Shown here: positions 18,497-27,461 of the stretch, one piece after another
How the letters are laid out: each line of letters opens with the position of its first letter
Position numbering within the stretch: the first letter of the stretch is position 1
Assembly: GCA_001586195.1 (NCBI GenBank)
Contig: CP014609.1
Location: 3,194,501 to 3,258,500, forward strand
From: Solibacillus silvestris
GTDB lineage: Bacteria; Bacillota; Bacilli; Bacillales_A; Planococcaceae
DNA: 64,000 nt
Reading direction: 5' to 3'
Made by a program: the position numbers and the translations under genes
Notes under the pieces: model-generated
What the model saw: the letters and a program-made list of their open reading frames with translations, nothing else
Database searches by the model: none
Told to the model about the DNA's origin: nothing

Positions 18497-19834
18497 TTAA
18501 ATAAATATATCCAAAATTAATACTACGCAAAGGCCGACAATCGATGTCGTGAATAGTAAAAGACCCCATGTTTTAAATGTATCTTTAATCGATAAGTTAA
18601 AGTACTCTTTAAACAGCCAGAAAGATGCATCATTAACATGTGTAATTGTATTACTTCCCGCTGCTGTTGCCAAAACCATCAGGACTGGATTGACATCAAA
18701 CGTATGGATTAACGGTCCTACAATACCTGCAGCTGTAATTGCCGACACAACCCCAGTACCAGTCGCAATACGAATAACGGCTGTAATCAGCCATGCCATA
18801 ATTAATGGGTTAATGGACGTATTTTGCATCACACCTGCAATGAGATCACCAATGCCTGTATCTAAAATGATTTGTTTAAACGCCCCACCGGAACCAACGA
18901 TAAAGATAATCATTGCAATACCTTCTATTGCACCCGAGAACGAATTCATTACTTCCTTCATCGTCCGGCCAAGACGGATACCGAATACATAAATTGCGAT
19001 CAGTACTGCCAGAATCATACTAATTTCAGCACTGCCTAAAAAGTTGATGAATTGACCGACTGCCGACTCTTTATCGAAAATCATATTGTAAATCGTAGCA
19101 CCTGTAATAATAATTGCAGGTAATAATGGAATTAATAAACTAATTCCAAACCCTGGTGCCTTGTCCAGATCTACTTCTTCAGATTTCTTCAATAATGGAG
19201 GTATTGGCAAATCCAAATTCTTTAAAACCCGCGGAAGAATAATCCCCGCAGCAATAATCGCAGGTACAGCTACAACAATCCCCAGCAGGTAAACCATCCC
19301 CATATCTGCACCATATGCTTCTACAAGTGCAGTTGGACCAGGCTGTGGCGGGAATATACTATGCGCCATCGTAGCGGCAGCAACCATCGTAATCCCTAAA
19401 CGCAAGTAAGGCATTTTTGCTTCAATTGCAATTGAAATAACTAAAGGCGCCAAAATAATAAATGCCACTTCATAGAAAACGGAAATACCGAAAATTGCAC
19501 CGACAATTAAAATTGCCCATTCTACATTTTTTGCTCCGAATTTTTTAAGCAATGTCGAGGCAACTCGTTGTGCAGCTCCCGAATCGACCATTAACTTTCC
19601 GAGAACTGCACCCATCCCGATAATAATCGCTAAACTTCCAAGTGTGCTCCCAAAGCCTGTTTTAACAGATGTCACAACATCCGTTAATGATAAACCATTT
19701 AAAACCCCAACAAGAATTGCAACAATAAGTAAAGCTAATACACTATTTAATTTGACAACGATGTTTAAATATAATAATAAACCGACACCAAGTGCGACCC
19801 AGATGATCGGTAAATAGTCTACTATGAAATCCAT
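18497..19834 (-). CDS. gntP: GntP family gluconate/sugar-acid permease
   Basis: Proton-coupled sugar-acid permease of 445 residues with about 12 membrane segments. Family hallmarks are GFGSTLGSLAIIIGMGAVLGKLM, ISVFYEVAFIILAPLV, MAHSIFPPQPGPTA and the late AAGSNTITHVNDASFWLFKE. It is the last gene of the kdg operon, 59 bases after kdgR, with AGGGGGAAA upstream of the ATG. From context it probably imports a hexonate or ketodeoxygluconate-type acid that feeds the KDG pathway; GntP itself transports gluconate. The precise substrate is inference. Confidence 0.9.
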   Translation of the reverse strand: MDFIVDYLPIIWVALGVGLLLYLNIVVKLNSVLALLIVAILVGVLNGLSLTDVVTSVKTGFGSTLGSLAIIIGMGAVLGKLMVDSGAAQRVASTLLKKFGAKNVEWAILIVGAIFGISVFYEVAFIILAPLVISIAIEAKMPYLRLGITMVAAATMAHSIFPPQPGPTALVEAYGADMGMVYLLGIVVAVPAIIAAGIILPRVLKNLDLPIPPLLKKSEEVDLDKAPGFGISLLIPLLPAIIITGATIYNMIFDKESAVGQFINFLGSAEISMILAVLIAIYVFGIRLGRTMKEVMNSFSGAIEGIAMIIFIVGSGGAFKQIILDTGIGDLIAGVMQNTSINPLIMAWLITAVIRIATGTGVVSAITAAGIVGPLIHTFDVNPVLMVLATAAGSNTITHVNDASFWLFKEYFNLSIKDTFKTWGLLLFTTSIVGLCVVLILDIFI

Positions 19835-19893
19835 GTTTTCCCCCTAGGTTAATAGCTGTACATCCAGTCTATCTATCAACACAGCTTATTGTA

Positions 19894-20892
19894 TTAATGA
19901 CTTTGACGCATATTTAGTTGGCCACCAAAGCGAATTGTTTTAGACAGCTTTTGTTCCCCTTTGATTTGCTGTAATAATAACTCCACGGCTTTATTCGCCA
20001 TTTTTGTTGTTGGCTGTGAAATGGTCGTAAGTTGGGGTGTAAACAAGTTTGCAAATGACACATCATCTATTCCAATAACAGCTAAATCTTTTGGAATGAC
20101 AAGTTGATGCTCTTTTGCAAAGTTTAAGATTTCGACTAATACACGGTCACTGCCTGCGATAATCGCTTCCGGCCGCTGATCCAGTTCAAACATATTACGA
20201 AGAGATACTTTCATTTCTTCGACTTCGACACTATGTATATATTCATCCCGTACTTGTATGCCTCTACTCACTAAAGCTTTTTTATAACCTTCAATTCGCT
20301 CCAGCCGTGGTGTAATATTACGTGTTATCGGTGCGGTCAGTATGGCAATCCGGCTATGCCCGTTATCGGTCAATGCCTTTACCGCCACTTCTGCCGCCTG
20401 TTCATTTTCCAGTAAAATAGAGGGAATTCCTAAGCCCTCTATCGTACGGTCCATGAAAACAATCGGATATTTTTTCTTTTTCATTTGCTCATATAAATCC
20501 AAATTGTCGCCAGTAGGAAAGATTATCATCCCATCCACCTGTTTTGCCATGAGCATTTCGATATACTGCCGTTCTTTCTCAGGTTCATCGTCAGCGTTAC
20601 ATACAATTGTATGAAAGCCGTTTTTATTAAAGTTCAATTCAATTGCGCGAATAATATGAGTGGAGAATGAATGTAGAATATTCGCGACAATAATCCCAAC
20701 AGTGAAAGTAGATTTTTGCGACAAACTACGAGCAATAATATTTGGTCGGTAATTAAGCTCGCGAATGGAATATTCCACTTTTTTTCGGGTATGCTCACTC
20801 ATATATTCATAGCGGCCATTCAAATATTGTGAAATAGTACTTTTAGAAACCCCCGCATGCTTTGCGACATCGGAAATCGTGACATTTTTCAA
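19894..20892 (-). CDS. kdgR: LacI family regulator of the KDG operon
   Basis: DNA-binding repressor of 332 residues. The LacI helix-turn-helix is at residues 3-25 (VTISDVAKHAGVSKSTISQYL), the hinge helix near 50-60 (NIIARSLSQKS), and the periplasmic-binding-protein-like effector domain fills the rest (VGIIVANILHSF, VDGMIIFPT, VIGIDDVSFANLF). The sequence resembles B. subtilis KdgR, which controls the kdgRKAT operon. It is co-transcribed with uxuB (4 bases apart) and likely binds the perfect palindrome at 24454-24473, giving autoregulation. The inducer is presumably KDG or a related acid. Confidence 0.88.
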   Translation of the reverse strand: MKNVTISDVAKHAGVSKSTISQYLNGRYEYMSEHTRKKVEYSIRELNYRPNIIARSLSQKSTFTVGIIVANILHSFSTHIIRAIELNFNKNGFHTIVCNADDEPEKERQYIEMLMAKQVDGMIIFPTGDNLDLYEQMKKKKYPIVFMDRTIEGLGIPSILLENEQAAEVAVKALTDNGHSRIAILTAPITRNITPRLERIEGYKKALVSRGIQVRDEYIHSVEVEEMKVSLRNMFELDQRPEAIIAGSDRVLVEILNFAKEHQLVIPKDLAVIGIDDVSFANLFTPQLTTISQPTTKMANKAVELLLQQIKGEQKLSKTIRFGGQLNMRQSH

Positions 20893-20895
20893 ATA

Positions 20896-21732
20896 TCACA
20901 CCCCCGAATACGCGTTAAAGCCACCATCTACTGCAATTGTTGTACCCGTAATAAACGAAGAATAAGAAGAGTCCAGTAAAAATAGCAGAGCCCCTAATAA
21001 TTGATCTGGCTCACCAAATCTTTTCATCGGTGTTGCTTCAATAATTTTTTTTGAACGTGCTGTATACTCTCCTTCTGCATCAACGAGCAGATCTTTATTT
21101 TGCTGGGTAATGAAAAATCCAGGTGCAATTGCATTTACACGTAAGCCTGTTTCAGCAAAGTGAACAGCCATCCAGCTTGTAAAGTTGTTTATCGCCGCTT
21201 TTGCTGCACTGTACGCAGGGATTTTCGTTAATGGTGTGTATGCGCTCATCGATGAAATGTTGATGATGGCTGGATTTTCTGCTTGTAAAAGTGCCTCTCC
21301 AAATACTTGGCATGCCAGGAATGTTCCTGTGAAATTTAAAGAGAATACATCGGAAAAGCCATTTTCCTGCAAGTCAAAAAATGAAAGACCAGTAGAATTC
21401 GCCTCATAATATTCTTTTTCGGTAATCGCATCCGGATGGTTTCCGCCTGCACCGTTAATTAAAAAATCAATACGTCCAAACTGCTCAAGAATTTGCTCTT
21501 TTGCTGCAAGTAAAGAATCTTTGTTAAGTACATCAGCAGTTATTGCCACAGCATTCCCCCCTGCTGCAACGATTTCCTCTTTAACTGCTTCGACCTTTGA
21601 CTCAGTACGACCGATAATCGCCACCTTTACTTGCTGGCGTGCCAATTCCTGTGCCATCTTTGAGCATAGAACACCGCTGCCACCTGTAATTACTGCTACT
21701 TTATTTGCTAAATTTTCGTGTATTGGAATCAT
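20896..21732 (-). CDS. uxuB: D-mannonate (fructuronate) oxidoreductase, SDR type
   Basis: Short-chain dehydrogenase of 278 residues. The NAD-binding motif TGGSGVLC is near residue 15, NGAGGNHPD near 92, and the catalytic YSAAK near 175, with DGGFNAYSGV at the end. The YjmF-type SDR of bacilli reduces D-fructuronate to D-mannonate, the substrate of UxuA. The start ATG at 21732 overlaps the uxuA stop by one base (TAATG) with GGAGG inside the uxuA end; a longer frame to 21768 lies within uxuA. Position in the operon supports the assignment. Confidence 0.88.
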   Translation of the reverse strand: MIPIHENLANKVAVITGGSGVLCSKMAQELARQQVKVAIIGRTESKVEAVKEEIVAAGGNAVAITADVLNKDSLLAAKEQILEQFGRIDFLINGAGGNHPDAITEKEYYEANSTGLSFFDLQENGFSDVFSLNFTGTFLACQVFGEALLQAENPAIINISSMSAYTPLTKIPAYSAAKAAINNFTSWMAVHFAETGLRVNAIAPGFFITQQNKDLLVDAEGEYTARSKKIIEATPMKRFGEPDQLLGALLFLLDSSYSSFITGTTIAVDGGFNAYSGV

Positions 21733-22802
21733 TATTTGCCTCCTGTTTGTTCGCTGTAAGCATCCCATAAACCATTTAAATACATAATACCGAGTGCACG
21801 ATCATATAAACCGTAGCCAGGGCGACAAACTTCTCCCCATAAGTGACGTCCATGATCCGGACGTACATAGCCTGTATAATTTTGTTCATGCAATGTTTTA
21901 ACGATCCCTTTAATATCAATTGAACCATCTGATGTAAAATGAGAAGTTTCTGCAAAGCTGCCATTTTCGTAGATTTTCACATTACGAATATGGGCAAACG
22001 GTGAACGATATGCATATTTTTCGGCAATTGCGACCATGTCATTATCCGGTGATGCACCCATCGATCCAGAGCAGAATGTAAAGCTGTTTGCTAAAGAATC
22101 ATTGATCTCGATTAACTTTTCATAGCTTGCTGCTCCTGTAATGATGCGCGGTAAGCCAAAAATTGAATACGGCGGATCATCCGGATGAATTGCCATGCGT
22201 ATTCCAACCTCTTCTGCAACAGGAATAATGGCATCTAAAAAGTAACGTAAGTTGTTCCATAGCTTTTGCTCATCCACTTCTTTATACGCTTCGAAAAGTT
22301 CCGCGATACGGGCCATACGTTCAGGCTCCCAACCTGGCAAAGTTAAATCAGAAGCTTCACTAACCGTTTTTACAAGCTGCTGCGGATCAAGACTTTGTAC
22401 TTTTTCTTTATCGAAGTAAAGTGCTGTCGACCCATCTTCAAGCGGGTGGAACATATCTGTACGTGTCCAGTCGAAAATCGGCATGAAATTATAACAAATT
22501 ACTTTAACGCCTACTTCCGCCAAGTTCCGTATTGTCTGTTTATAATTTTCAATATATAAATCGCGACTACCAAGACCGAGCTTAATATCTTCATGAACGT
22601 TGACACTTTCAACAACATCAATATGGAAACCTTTCGACTGTATATACTCTGCTTCTTCTTTAATCTCTTCTTTCGTCCAAAGCTCGCCTGCTGCCTTTTG
22701 ATGCAATGCCCAAACAATTCCTTTAACATTCGGAATCTGACGGATATGATCGAGCGTTACTGTATCATTGTTTCTTCCGTACCAGCGAAATGTAATATTC
22801 AT
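21732..22802 (-). CDS. uxuA: Mannonate dehydratase
   Basis: Enzyme of 356 residues that dehydrates D-mannonate to 2-keto-3-deoxygluconate. Characteristic segments are the N-terminal FRWYGRNNDTVTLDHIRQIP, GWEPERMARI, RMAIHPDDPPYSIFGLPRI, FCSGSMGA and the C-terminal YVRPDHGRHLWGE, which carry the metal-binding His/Cys/Asp residues of the UxuA TIM-barrel family. GGAGAGGTG lies upstream of the ATG. It is 3 bases after eda and overlaps uxuB, so the pathway fructuronate to mannonate to KDG is encoded in sequence. Confidence 0.95.
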   Translation of the reverse strand: MNITFRWYGRNNDTVTLDHIRQIPNVKGIVWALHQKAAGELWTKEEIKEEAEYIQSKGFHIDVVESVNVHEDIKLGLGSRDLYIENYKQTIRNLAEVGVKVICYNFMPIFDWTRTDMFHPLEDGSTALYFDKEKVQSLDPQQLVKTVSEASDLTLPGWEPERMARIAELFEAYKEVDEQKLWNNLRYFLDAIIPVAEEVGIRMAIHPDDPPYSIFGLPRIITGAASYEKLIEINDSLANSFTFCSGSMGASPDNDMVAIAEKYAYRSPFAHIRNVKIYENGSFAETSHFTSDGSIDIKGIVKTLHEQNYTGYVRPDHGRHLWGEVCRPGYGLYDRALGIMYLNGLWDAYSEQTGGK

Positions 22803-22805
22803 CTT

Positions 22806-23435
22806 TTACACCTCTCCTTGTTTTGCTGCTTCTACATATTTTCTGCTTGCTTCTACTACTGCTGCATGTCCGCCTGTTGCATAAGCTTTATTTAAATCAC
22901 TGCCAACCCCTACTGCGATTGCTCCCGCATCAAGCCATTCACCGATATTGTCAGTATTTATGCCACCAGTCGGCATAATCTGTACATGCGGTAATGGACC
23001 TTTAACAGACTTAATGAACGATGGCTTAAAGTTATTTGCAGGGAATAATTTAATCACATCACAGCCATACTCAAGTGCCGATACCATTTCCTGAATCGTC
23101 ATACAACCAGGGAAATACGGAATAGCGTAGCGATTGCATACTTTTGCTACTTCTTTGCTGAACTGTGGACCTACAACAAACTTTGCTCCATTCAAAATTG
23201 CATGACGAGCTGTTTCCGCATCAAGCACCGTCCCAGCACCTACTACTGCATCAGAATTGCGGAATGTTTCCAGTACTTGCTGCGTATTTGGCGTTGTATA
23301 AGTGAGCTCAATTAAATGAATGCCCCCTTCAATCGTTGCATTAGAAAGAGCGATTGCTTCTTCTGCTGAACTTCCTCGAATCACTGCTACTACTTTCGAA
23401 CTTGTAATCGCTGCTAATGTTTCAGCCTTTACCAT
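22806..23435 (-). CDS. eda: 2-keto-3-deoxy-6-phosphogluconate aldolase
   Basis: Class I aldolase of 209 residues that splits KDPG into pyruvate and glyceraldehyde 3-phosphate. The catalytic Glu lies in HLIELTYTTPN, and the Schiff-base Lys lies in DVIKLFPANN, with a phosphate-binding PTGGIN loop afterwards. Length is standard for the KDPG/KHG aldolase family. GGGAGATG precedes the ATG. It follows kdgK by 23 bases and completes the last step of the KDG pathway. Confidence 0.95.
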   Translation of the reverse strand: MVKAETLAAITSSKVVAVIRGSSAEEAIALSNATIEGGIHLIELTYTTPNTQQVLETFRNSDAVVGAGTVLDAETARHAILNGAKFVVGPQFSKEVAKVCNRYAIPYFPGCMTIQEMVSALEYGCDVIKLFPANNFKPSFIKSVKGPLPHVQIMPTGGINTDNIGEWLDAGAIAVGVGSDLNKAYATGGHAAVVEASRKYVEAAKQGEV

Positions 23436-23458
23436 ATGTTCATCTCCCTTTTATATGA

Positions 23459-24415
23459 TTAACGTTCAATTGCTTTTTTATTGTTCATAAAGTCGAGCAC
23501 TTCCTGTAGTTCCGGCAATCCTTCATTATCACCTTTTACAGTCGTTACTAGCGCACCCACCGCATTCGCAAACGTAAGACTTTCTATTGGTGAATAATTG
23601 TGAAGAGCTGCGTATATATAGCCTGCATCAAACCCGTCTCCGGCACCTACTGTATCAATTGGAGTGATTTTGAAAGCTTCCTTTTCATGCCACATATTTT
23701 CTGAATAAAGCTTTGCACCATTGGCTCCGTCTTTAATAACAAATTGTCCGATTCCGTGCTGCTTTGCGAAAGCTTCCAGTGCTGGTTTGCTTACATCATG
23801 TTGAATAAGCTCCACTTCCTCCATCCCTGCCAGCAGAATATCTACATAAGGGAAAATTTGCTCATATGCTTTACGAGCGTCTTCAATCGTCCATAGTTTT
23901 AGTCGAATATTCGGATCGAATGAAATCTTTATATTTTTTTCTTTCGCCTTTTTTAGTACAGCTAGTACAATTTGCAGATTCTTTGGTGCGATTGCCAAAA
24001 ATACACCTGTTAAATGGACAATCGACACGCCATTCAACAATTCGTCCGTAATATGCTCCGGTTCTATTGTTAATACCGGAGAATGATGGCGGTAGTAAAA
24101 CGTTTTTCCGGAACCGTCTTCGCGGATTTCTTTAAAATTCAGAGATGTCGGATACCCATCAACGAACTCAACTTCCGATACATCAATGCCTTCTCCGCGA
24201 GCAAATTTGTAAATGCCTTTACCGAATTCATCATTACCTAGGCGACTCATCCATTTCGACTGCAATCCAAGTCGGGCACAACCAATAGCAAAGTTTAACT
24301 CTGCCCCACCCGCTTTCTTAGCAAAGCTTTGCACATAACGAAGCGGACCTGTTTCGGATGGGTTAAACGTAACTAATGCATCTCCTAATGTAAAAACAGT
24401 TGGATTTGTAGTCAA
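23459..24415 (-). CDS. kdgK: 2-keto-3-deoxygluconate kinase
   Basis: PfkB-family sugar kinase of 318 residues that phosphorylates KDG to KDPG. The N-terminal substrate motif GGAELNFAIGCARLG and the C-terminal ATP/anion-hole signature DTVGAGDGFDAGYIY, with the catalytic Asp, are intact. The start is a TTG at 24415, placed 8 bases after a perfect AAGGAGG; there is no nearby ATG. It is the first gene of the operon, downstream of the promoter with cre and KdgR operator. Confidence 0.93.
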   Translation of the reverse strand: MTTNPTVFTLGDALVTFNPSETGPLRYVQSFAKKAGGAELNFAIGCARLGLQSKWMSRLGNDEFGKGIYKFARGEGIDVSEVEFVDGYPTSLNFKEIREDGSGKTFYYRHHSPVLTIEPEHITDELLNGVSIVHLTGVFLAIAPKNLQIVLAVLKKAKEKNIKISFDPNIRLKLWTIEDARKAYEQIFPYVDILLAGMEEVELIQHDVSKPALEAFAKQHGIGQFVIKDGANGAKLYSENMWHEKEAFKITPIDTVGAGDGFDAGYIYAALHNYSPIESLTFANAVGALVTTVKGDNEGLPELQEVLDFMNNKKAIER

Positions 24416-24453
24416 AATTATTCCTCCTTGAGAAAACTTTTAAGCTAAATATT

Positions 24454-24473
24454 TTACTAAACCGGTTTAGTAA
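24454..24473. promoter_or_regulatory. KdgR operator (perfect palindrome)
   Basis: TTACTAAACCGGTTTAGTAA is a perfect 20-bp palindrome with the central CG typical of LacI-family operators. It lies about 40 bases before the kdgK start and just downstream of the predicted -10 box, a position that would block transcription. The only LacI-type regulator in the window is encoded in the operon itself. Confidence 0.85.
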
Positions 24474-24487
24474 TTTGAATTATTCAA

Positions 24488-24516
24488 ATCTTACATTGAA
24501 AGTGCTTTCATTTCAA
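24488..24516 (-). promoter_or_regulatory. Promoter of the kdg operon
   Basis: On the minus strand, TTGAAA (24516-24511) and TAAGAT (24493-24488) are separated by exactly 17 bases, a sigma-A-type arrangement. The spacer is almost entirely occupied by the cre-like sequence. Confidence 0.65.
24497..24510. promoter_or_regulatory. CcpA cre-like site
   Basis: TGAAAGTGCTTTCA matches the cre consensus TGWAANCGNTNWCA except for T in place of the central C. It lies between the -35 and -10 boxes, so CcpA binding would repress the operon when glucose is present. Confidence 0.75.
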
Positions 24517-24818
24517 TAGTAAAATTTAGAATATTTTAAATGTAAAGTGTTTTTTGATAGTACTGAATGCTGTTATATAAGGACTCAATACACTTTTTCA
24601 GGCCATAAATTTCTTTTTAATTTTTTGGCGATTAAATTTGCGGGATAGTAATTCTTAATATCCAATTTTGTTTAATATTAATAAGCCCATTTTATTTTTA
24701 ATATCATATACTGTTATGACATCAAATTTAAAAAATCATTATAAAAATACCAAAGCTACTAACTTCTAGCCGGAAATGTATTGAACGTTCTAAATGAATA
24801 TAAGGAAGGAGAGAACGA

Positions 24819-25703
24819 ATGATTGTAGACGGGGTTTTTTCAGGCGGCGGTATTAAAGGCTTTGCATATGTAGGTGCCATTCGGGCGCTCGAAGAAAAGG
24901 GCGTGAAGTTCGAACGTGTAGCCGGTACAAGTGCCGGAGCCATATTGGCAACTTTTATCGCTGCGGGATTTAATACAAAGGAACTTGAAGAAATTTTTGA
25001 TGAACTAAATTTAAAGGTTTTACTCGATCCCCCGAAATTCATAATCGAGTTACCGTTTTTAAAATGGCTTAATTTATATAAAAGAATGGGCTTGTATCGT
25101 GGTAAATCCTTGGAAAACTGGTTTCTCGAAAAACTTGCGACAAAAGGCATCTACACATTCGGAGATTTACCAAAGGGCATCTTAAAACTAGTAGCCTCCG
25201 ATTTGACAAACGGCAAGATTCTTGTTCTCCCGGATGATTTGCATCACTATAATATAGATCCAAAAAATTTTCCGGTCTCCCGCGCTTTACGCATGAGTTG
25301 CGGTCTTCCATTCTTCTTTGAGCCTGTCTATTTAAAAAATGGGAGAAGGGAGTCTGTTATTGTAGATGGTGGTGTTTTAAGTAATTTCCCAATGTGGATT
25401 TATGATAATGGAAATAGAGAACGGCCCGTTCTTGGAATGAAGCTTAGCAGTTCAAGCGAGGATAAGAAGCCTCATGATATTAATAATGGAATTCAACTAT
25501 TTGAAGCTTTATTTAGTACGATGCAAAATGCTCATGATAATCGGTATATTTCTCGAAGACACGAGAAGAATATTATCTTTATTCCGGTTGAAGAATATAG
25601 TGCAACCCAATTTGATTTAGATGAAGCGACAAAAAATAAATTAATGGGCATCGGAAAAGAGCGGACAATTCAATTTTTAAAAACCTGGTCTCCAGTTTGG
25701 TAA
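24819..25703 (+). CDS. Patatin-like phospholipase family protein
   Basis: Serine lipase/acyl hydrolase of 294 residues. The oxyanion glycine-rich loop FSGGGIKGFAYVGA is at residues 8-21, the nucleophile elbow GTSAG near 38-42, and the catalytic Asp in VDGGVLSNFP near 185. The Ser-Asp dyad is therefore complete. There is no signal peptide, so a cytoplasmic or membrane-associated role on phospholipids is likely. AAGGAAGGAG precedes the ATG. Monocistronic; the physiological lipid is unknown. Confidence 0.88.
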   Translation: MIVDGVFSGGGIKGFAYVGAIRALEEKGVKFERVAGTSAGAILATFIAAGFNTKELEEIFDELNLKVLLDPPKFIIELPFLKWLNLYKRMGLYRGKSLENWFLEKLATKGIYTFGDLPKGILKLVASDLTNGKILVLPDDLHHYNIDPKNFPVSRALRMSCGLPFFFEPVYLKNGRRESVIVDGGVLSNFPMWIYDNGNRERPVLGMKLSSSSEDKKPHDINNGIQLFEALFSTMQNAHDNRYISRRHEKNIIFIPVEEYSATQFDLDEATKNKLMGIGKERTIQFLKTWSPVW

Positions 25704-25735
25704 ATTACCCAATAAAAAACTGGATGCTTTCATAG

Positions 25736-25993
25736 TTATGATTCACCCAGTAATTGAAGTATCCACTTTTTCAAATCAACTAGTCGATCAGATTCAGGTA
25801 ATTCACTTTCCCCAGTCACTATAATCGGAACAATCGAATCTACTTTATGAAGAGATCCATGTGCGCCGCCACCCGCATGGTCATGGCTATGCTTTTCAAT
25901 AAACTCATAAGATGGTTTAGCATCCACGATAATAACACGCCCTTCCTGTGAATGAAGCGCTCCATGCAGCCTTGCAAGTGCATCTGGATAATC
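25736..25993 (-). pseudogene. Detached C-terminal part of the alkaline-phosphatase-superfamily gene
   Basis: Directly after the TAG at 25996-25994 the same reading frame stays open for 85 more codons and encodes a sensible C-terminus: DYPDALARLHGALHSQEG, then HDHAGGGAHGS and a final LKKWILQLLG helix. In this superfamily a C-terminal His in a GG-x-H-G context is a metal ligand, so the upstream protein lacks it unless the TAG is read through. No ribosome binding site precedes an internal start. It is best read as the 3' part of a gene interrupted by a point mutation, or by a sequencing error. Confidence 0.75.
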
Positions 25994-27307
25994 CTAATAT
26001 ACAATACGTTGTTCATTCGTCATATTTAAATCCAAAATTGAGGCATCGCCAGCGATTCGCCATGCTTGATTATATTCATCAATAAAGTTACCTTCTCTTG
26101 AAAATTCTAACTCTCCGTCACTTTGTGGGCTGACAACATAGTTTGTTTGTCCACTCTTCCATGCGATAAAGCCAATTCGCTCATCCTCTTTTAAAACATT
26201 TACAATTTCCGATAGCTCAACTTGGGGGTCAATTAAGTAAATGTATGACATACGCTCGTTAACAGCGACGGCAAGTTGGGCATTCGGATTTTCCCTTTCC
26301 CAAAAAGTACAATCCTTCAATAACTGATTTAAATCAATTAATGCCGTTTCTTTATCATCAGTTACAATCGATTGACCACTATCGCCCAGTATAATCCAAG
26401 TTACTTCTTGTATAGCCTCTTCCCATGATGGAAAGCGATTTAGAATGTTTTGTATTGCTTGATCCGCTTTCTGTATTCCCTTTAAATCTTCAGGCCCGTG
26501 TTTGTGTATAGAAGCATCTGCATCCGGTAAATAGGCAAGTGTAAAGGGCGGTAACATCTTTTGGTCAATCAAGTAATTCAGTTCATTCGCAGTAAATTGG
26601 TTATTGACACCTAAACGATTCCATACAAATTTATAACGATTATTTTCTGAATTATATTGAGATAACGTTCCAAGTGAAAATATTGCAGGACCATTAACAT
26701 CAATATTTTCCGGCAAAAGATCTGCTACCGTAATTAATTTAGGTATATTTAGGCGATGTTGAAAATTTCCACGATATAAAAGACCGTTGATCGAAGCTGA
26801 AGAAAGATTCCGATGAGCCAGCTCTTCATGGATTGTTTGCACTTCTTTACTTAAATGGCTGCTATTCAAATGGACAACACTATCAAGAGCAACATTTTTA
26901 ACTCCATTACTCCAGATTTCGCCGATTCCGCTGCCGTAGCTAATCATTCGTTTTTCATCTTCTTTAAACCAGATTAATCCCGGCACTTGATGCTGATCTG
27001 GATATGTACCCGTTAGTAACGTACTGTCAATCGTGACTGACATCGTCGGATAAGAGCTAATCATTTCATGATGCAGCTGTCCGTTGTTCATTAAATATGC
27101 TAAAGCAGGTGCATTACCTTCTTTTATCACTTTTTGCAATGGTTCATTCATTAAGGAATCTATGACAATGAGAACTACAGGTTTATTCGGGTCTTTCATT
27201 ATTTGACCTTCCAGTTTTTTTAATGGGGAAATTGAAAGCGCTAATAAAAAACTAGCACAGATAACAGCAACAAAGATTGCTGCAACTATTAATTTTCGTT
27301 TCATCAT
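25994..27307 (-). CDS. Alkaline phosphatase superfamily protein, cut short by in-frame TAG
   Basis: Type I phosphodiesterase/nucleotide pyrophosphatase-like protein; 437 residues up to the stop. Residues 7-25 form a membrane anchor or signal segment. The N-terminal metal site VVLIVIDSLM and the nucleophile region SSYPTMSVTIDSTLLTGTYP are present, as is LPDADASIHKHGPE. The motif that is usually a D-H pair reads ILGDSGQS here. The frame continues after the TAG to 25736, restoring the missing C-terminal His motif. Activity of the short form is therefore doubtful. Two ATGs sit at the start; GAAGGTGA is upstream. Confidence 0.75.
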   Translation of the reverse strand: MMKRKLIVAAIFVAVICASFLLALSISPLKKLEGQIMKDPNKPVVLIVIDSLMNEPLQKVIKEGNAPALAYLMNNGQLHHEMISSYPTMSVTIDSTLLTGTYPDQHQVPGLIWFKEDEKRMISYGSGIGEIWSNGVKNVALDSVVHLNSSHLSKEVQTIHEELAHRNLSSASINGLLYRGNFQHRLNIPKLITVADLLPENIDVNGPAIFSLGTLSQYNSENNRYKFVWNRLGVNNQFTANELNYLIDQKMLPPFTLAYLPDADASIHKHGPEDLKGIQKADQAIQNILNRFPSWEEAIQEVTWIILGDSGQSIVTDDKETALIDLNQLLKDCTFWERENPNAQLAVAVNERMSYIYLIDPQVELSEIVNVLKEDERIGFIAWKSGQTNYVVSPQSDGELEFSREGNFIDEYNQAWRIAGDASILDLNMTNEQRIVY

Positions 27308-27461
27308 GTCACCTTCAAATTAATTATATAAAGAATAGTATGGTTTGAACTTTATGAATGTATGCCGCTAATAACAAATCCTGGCCTGAAATAATTTTTT
27401 TTGAAATGGGCAAAGTAATTTATATTGCTATCATATTGCCTTGAAAGGTGGTTTTTCCATC

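Noticed and set aside
24728-25150. Antisense frame of 140 codons over the patatin-like gene
   Set aside because: The patatin motifs on the plus strand are complete; the antisense frame has no ribosome binding site.
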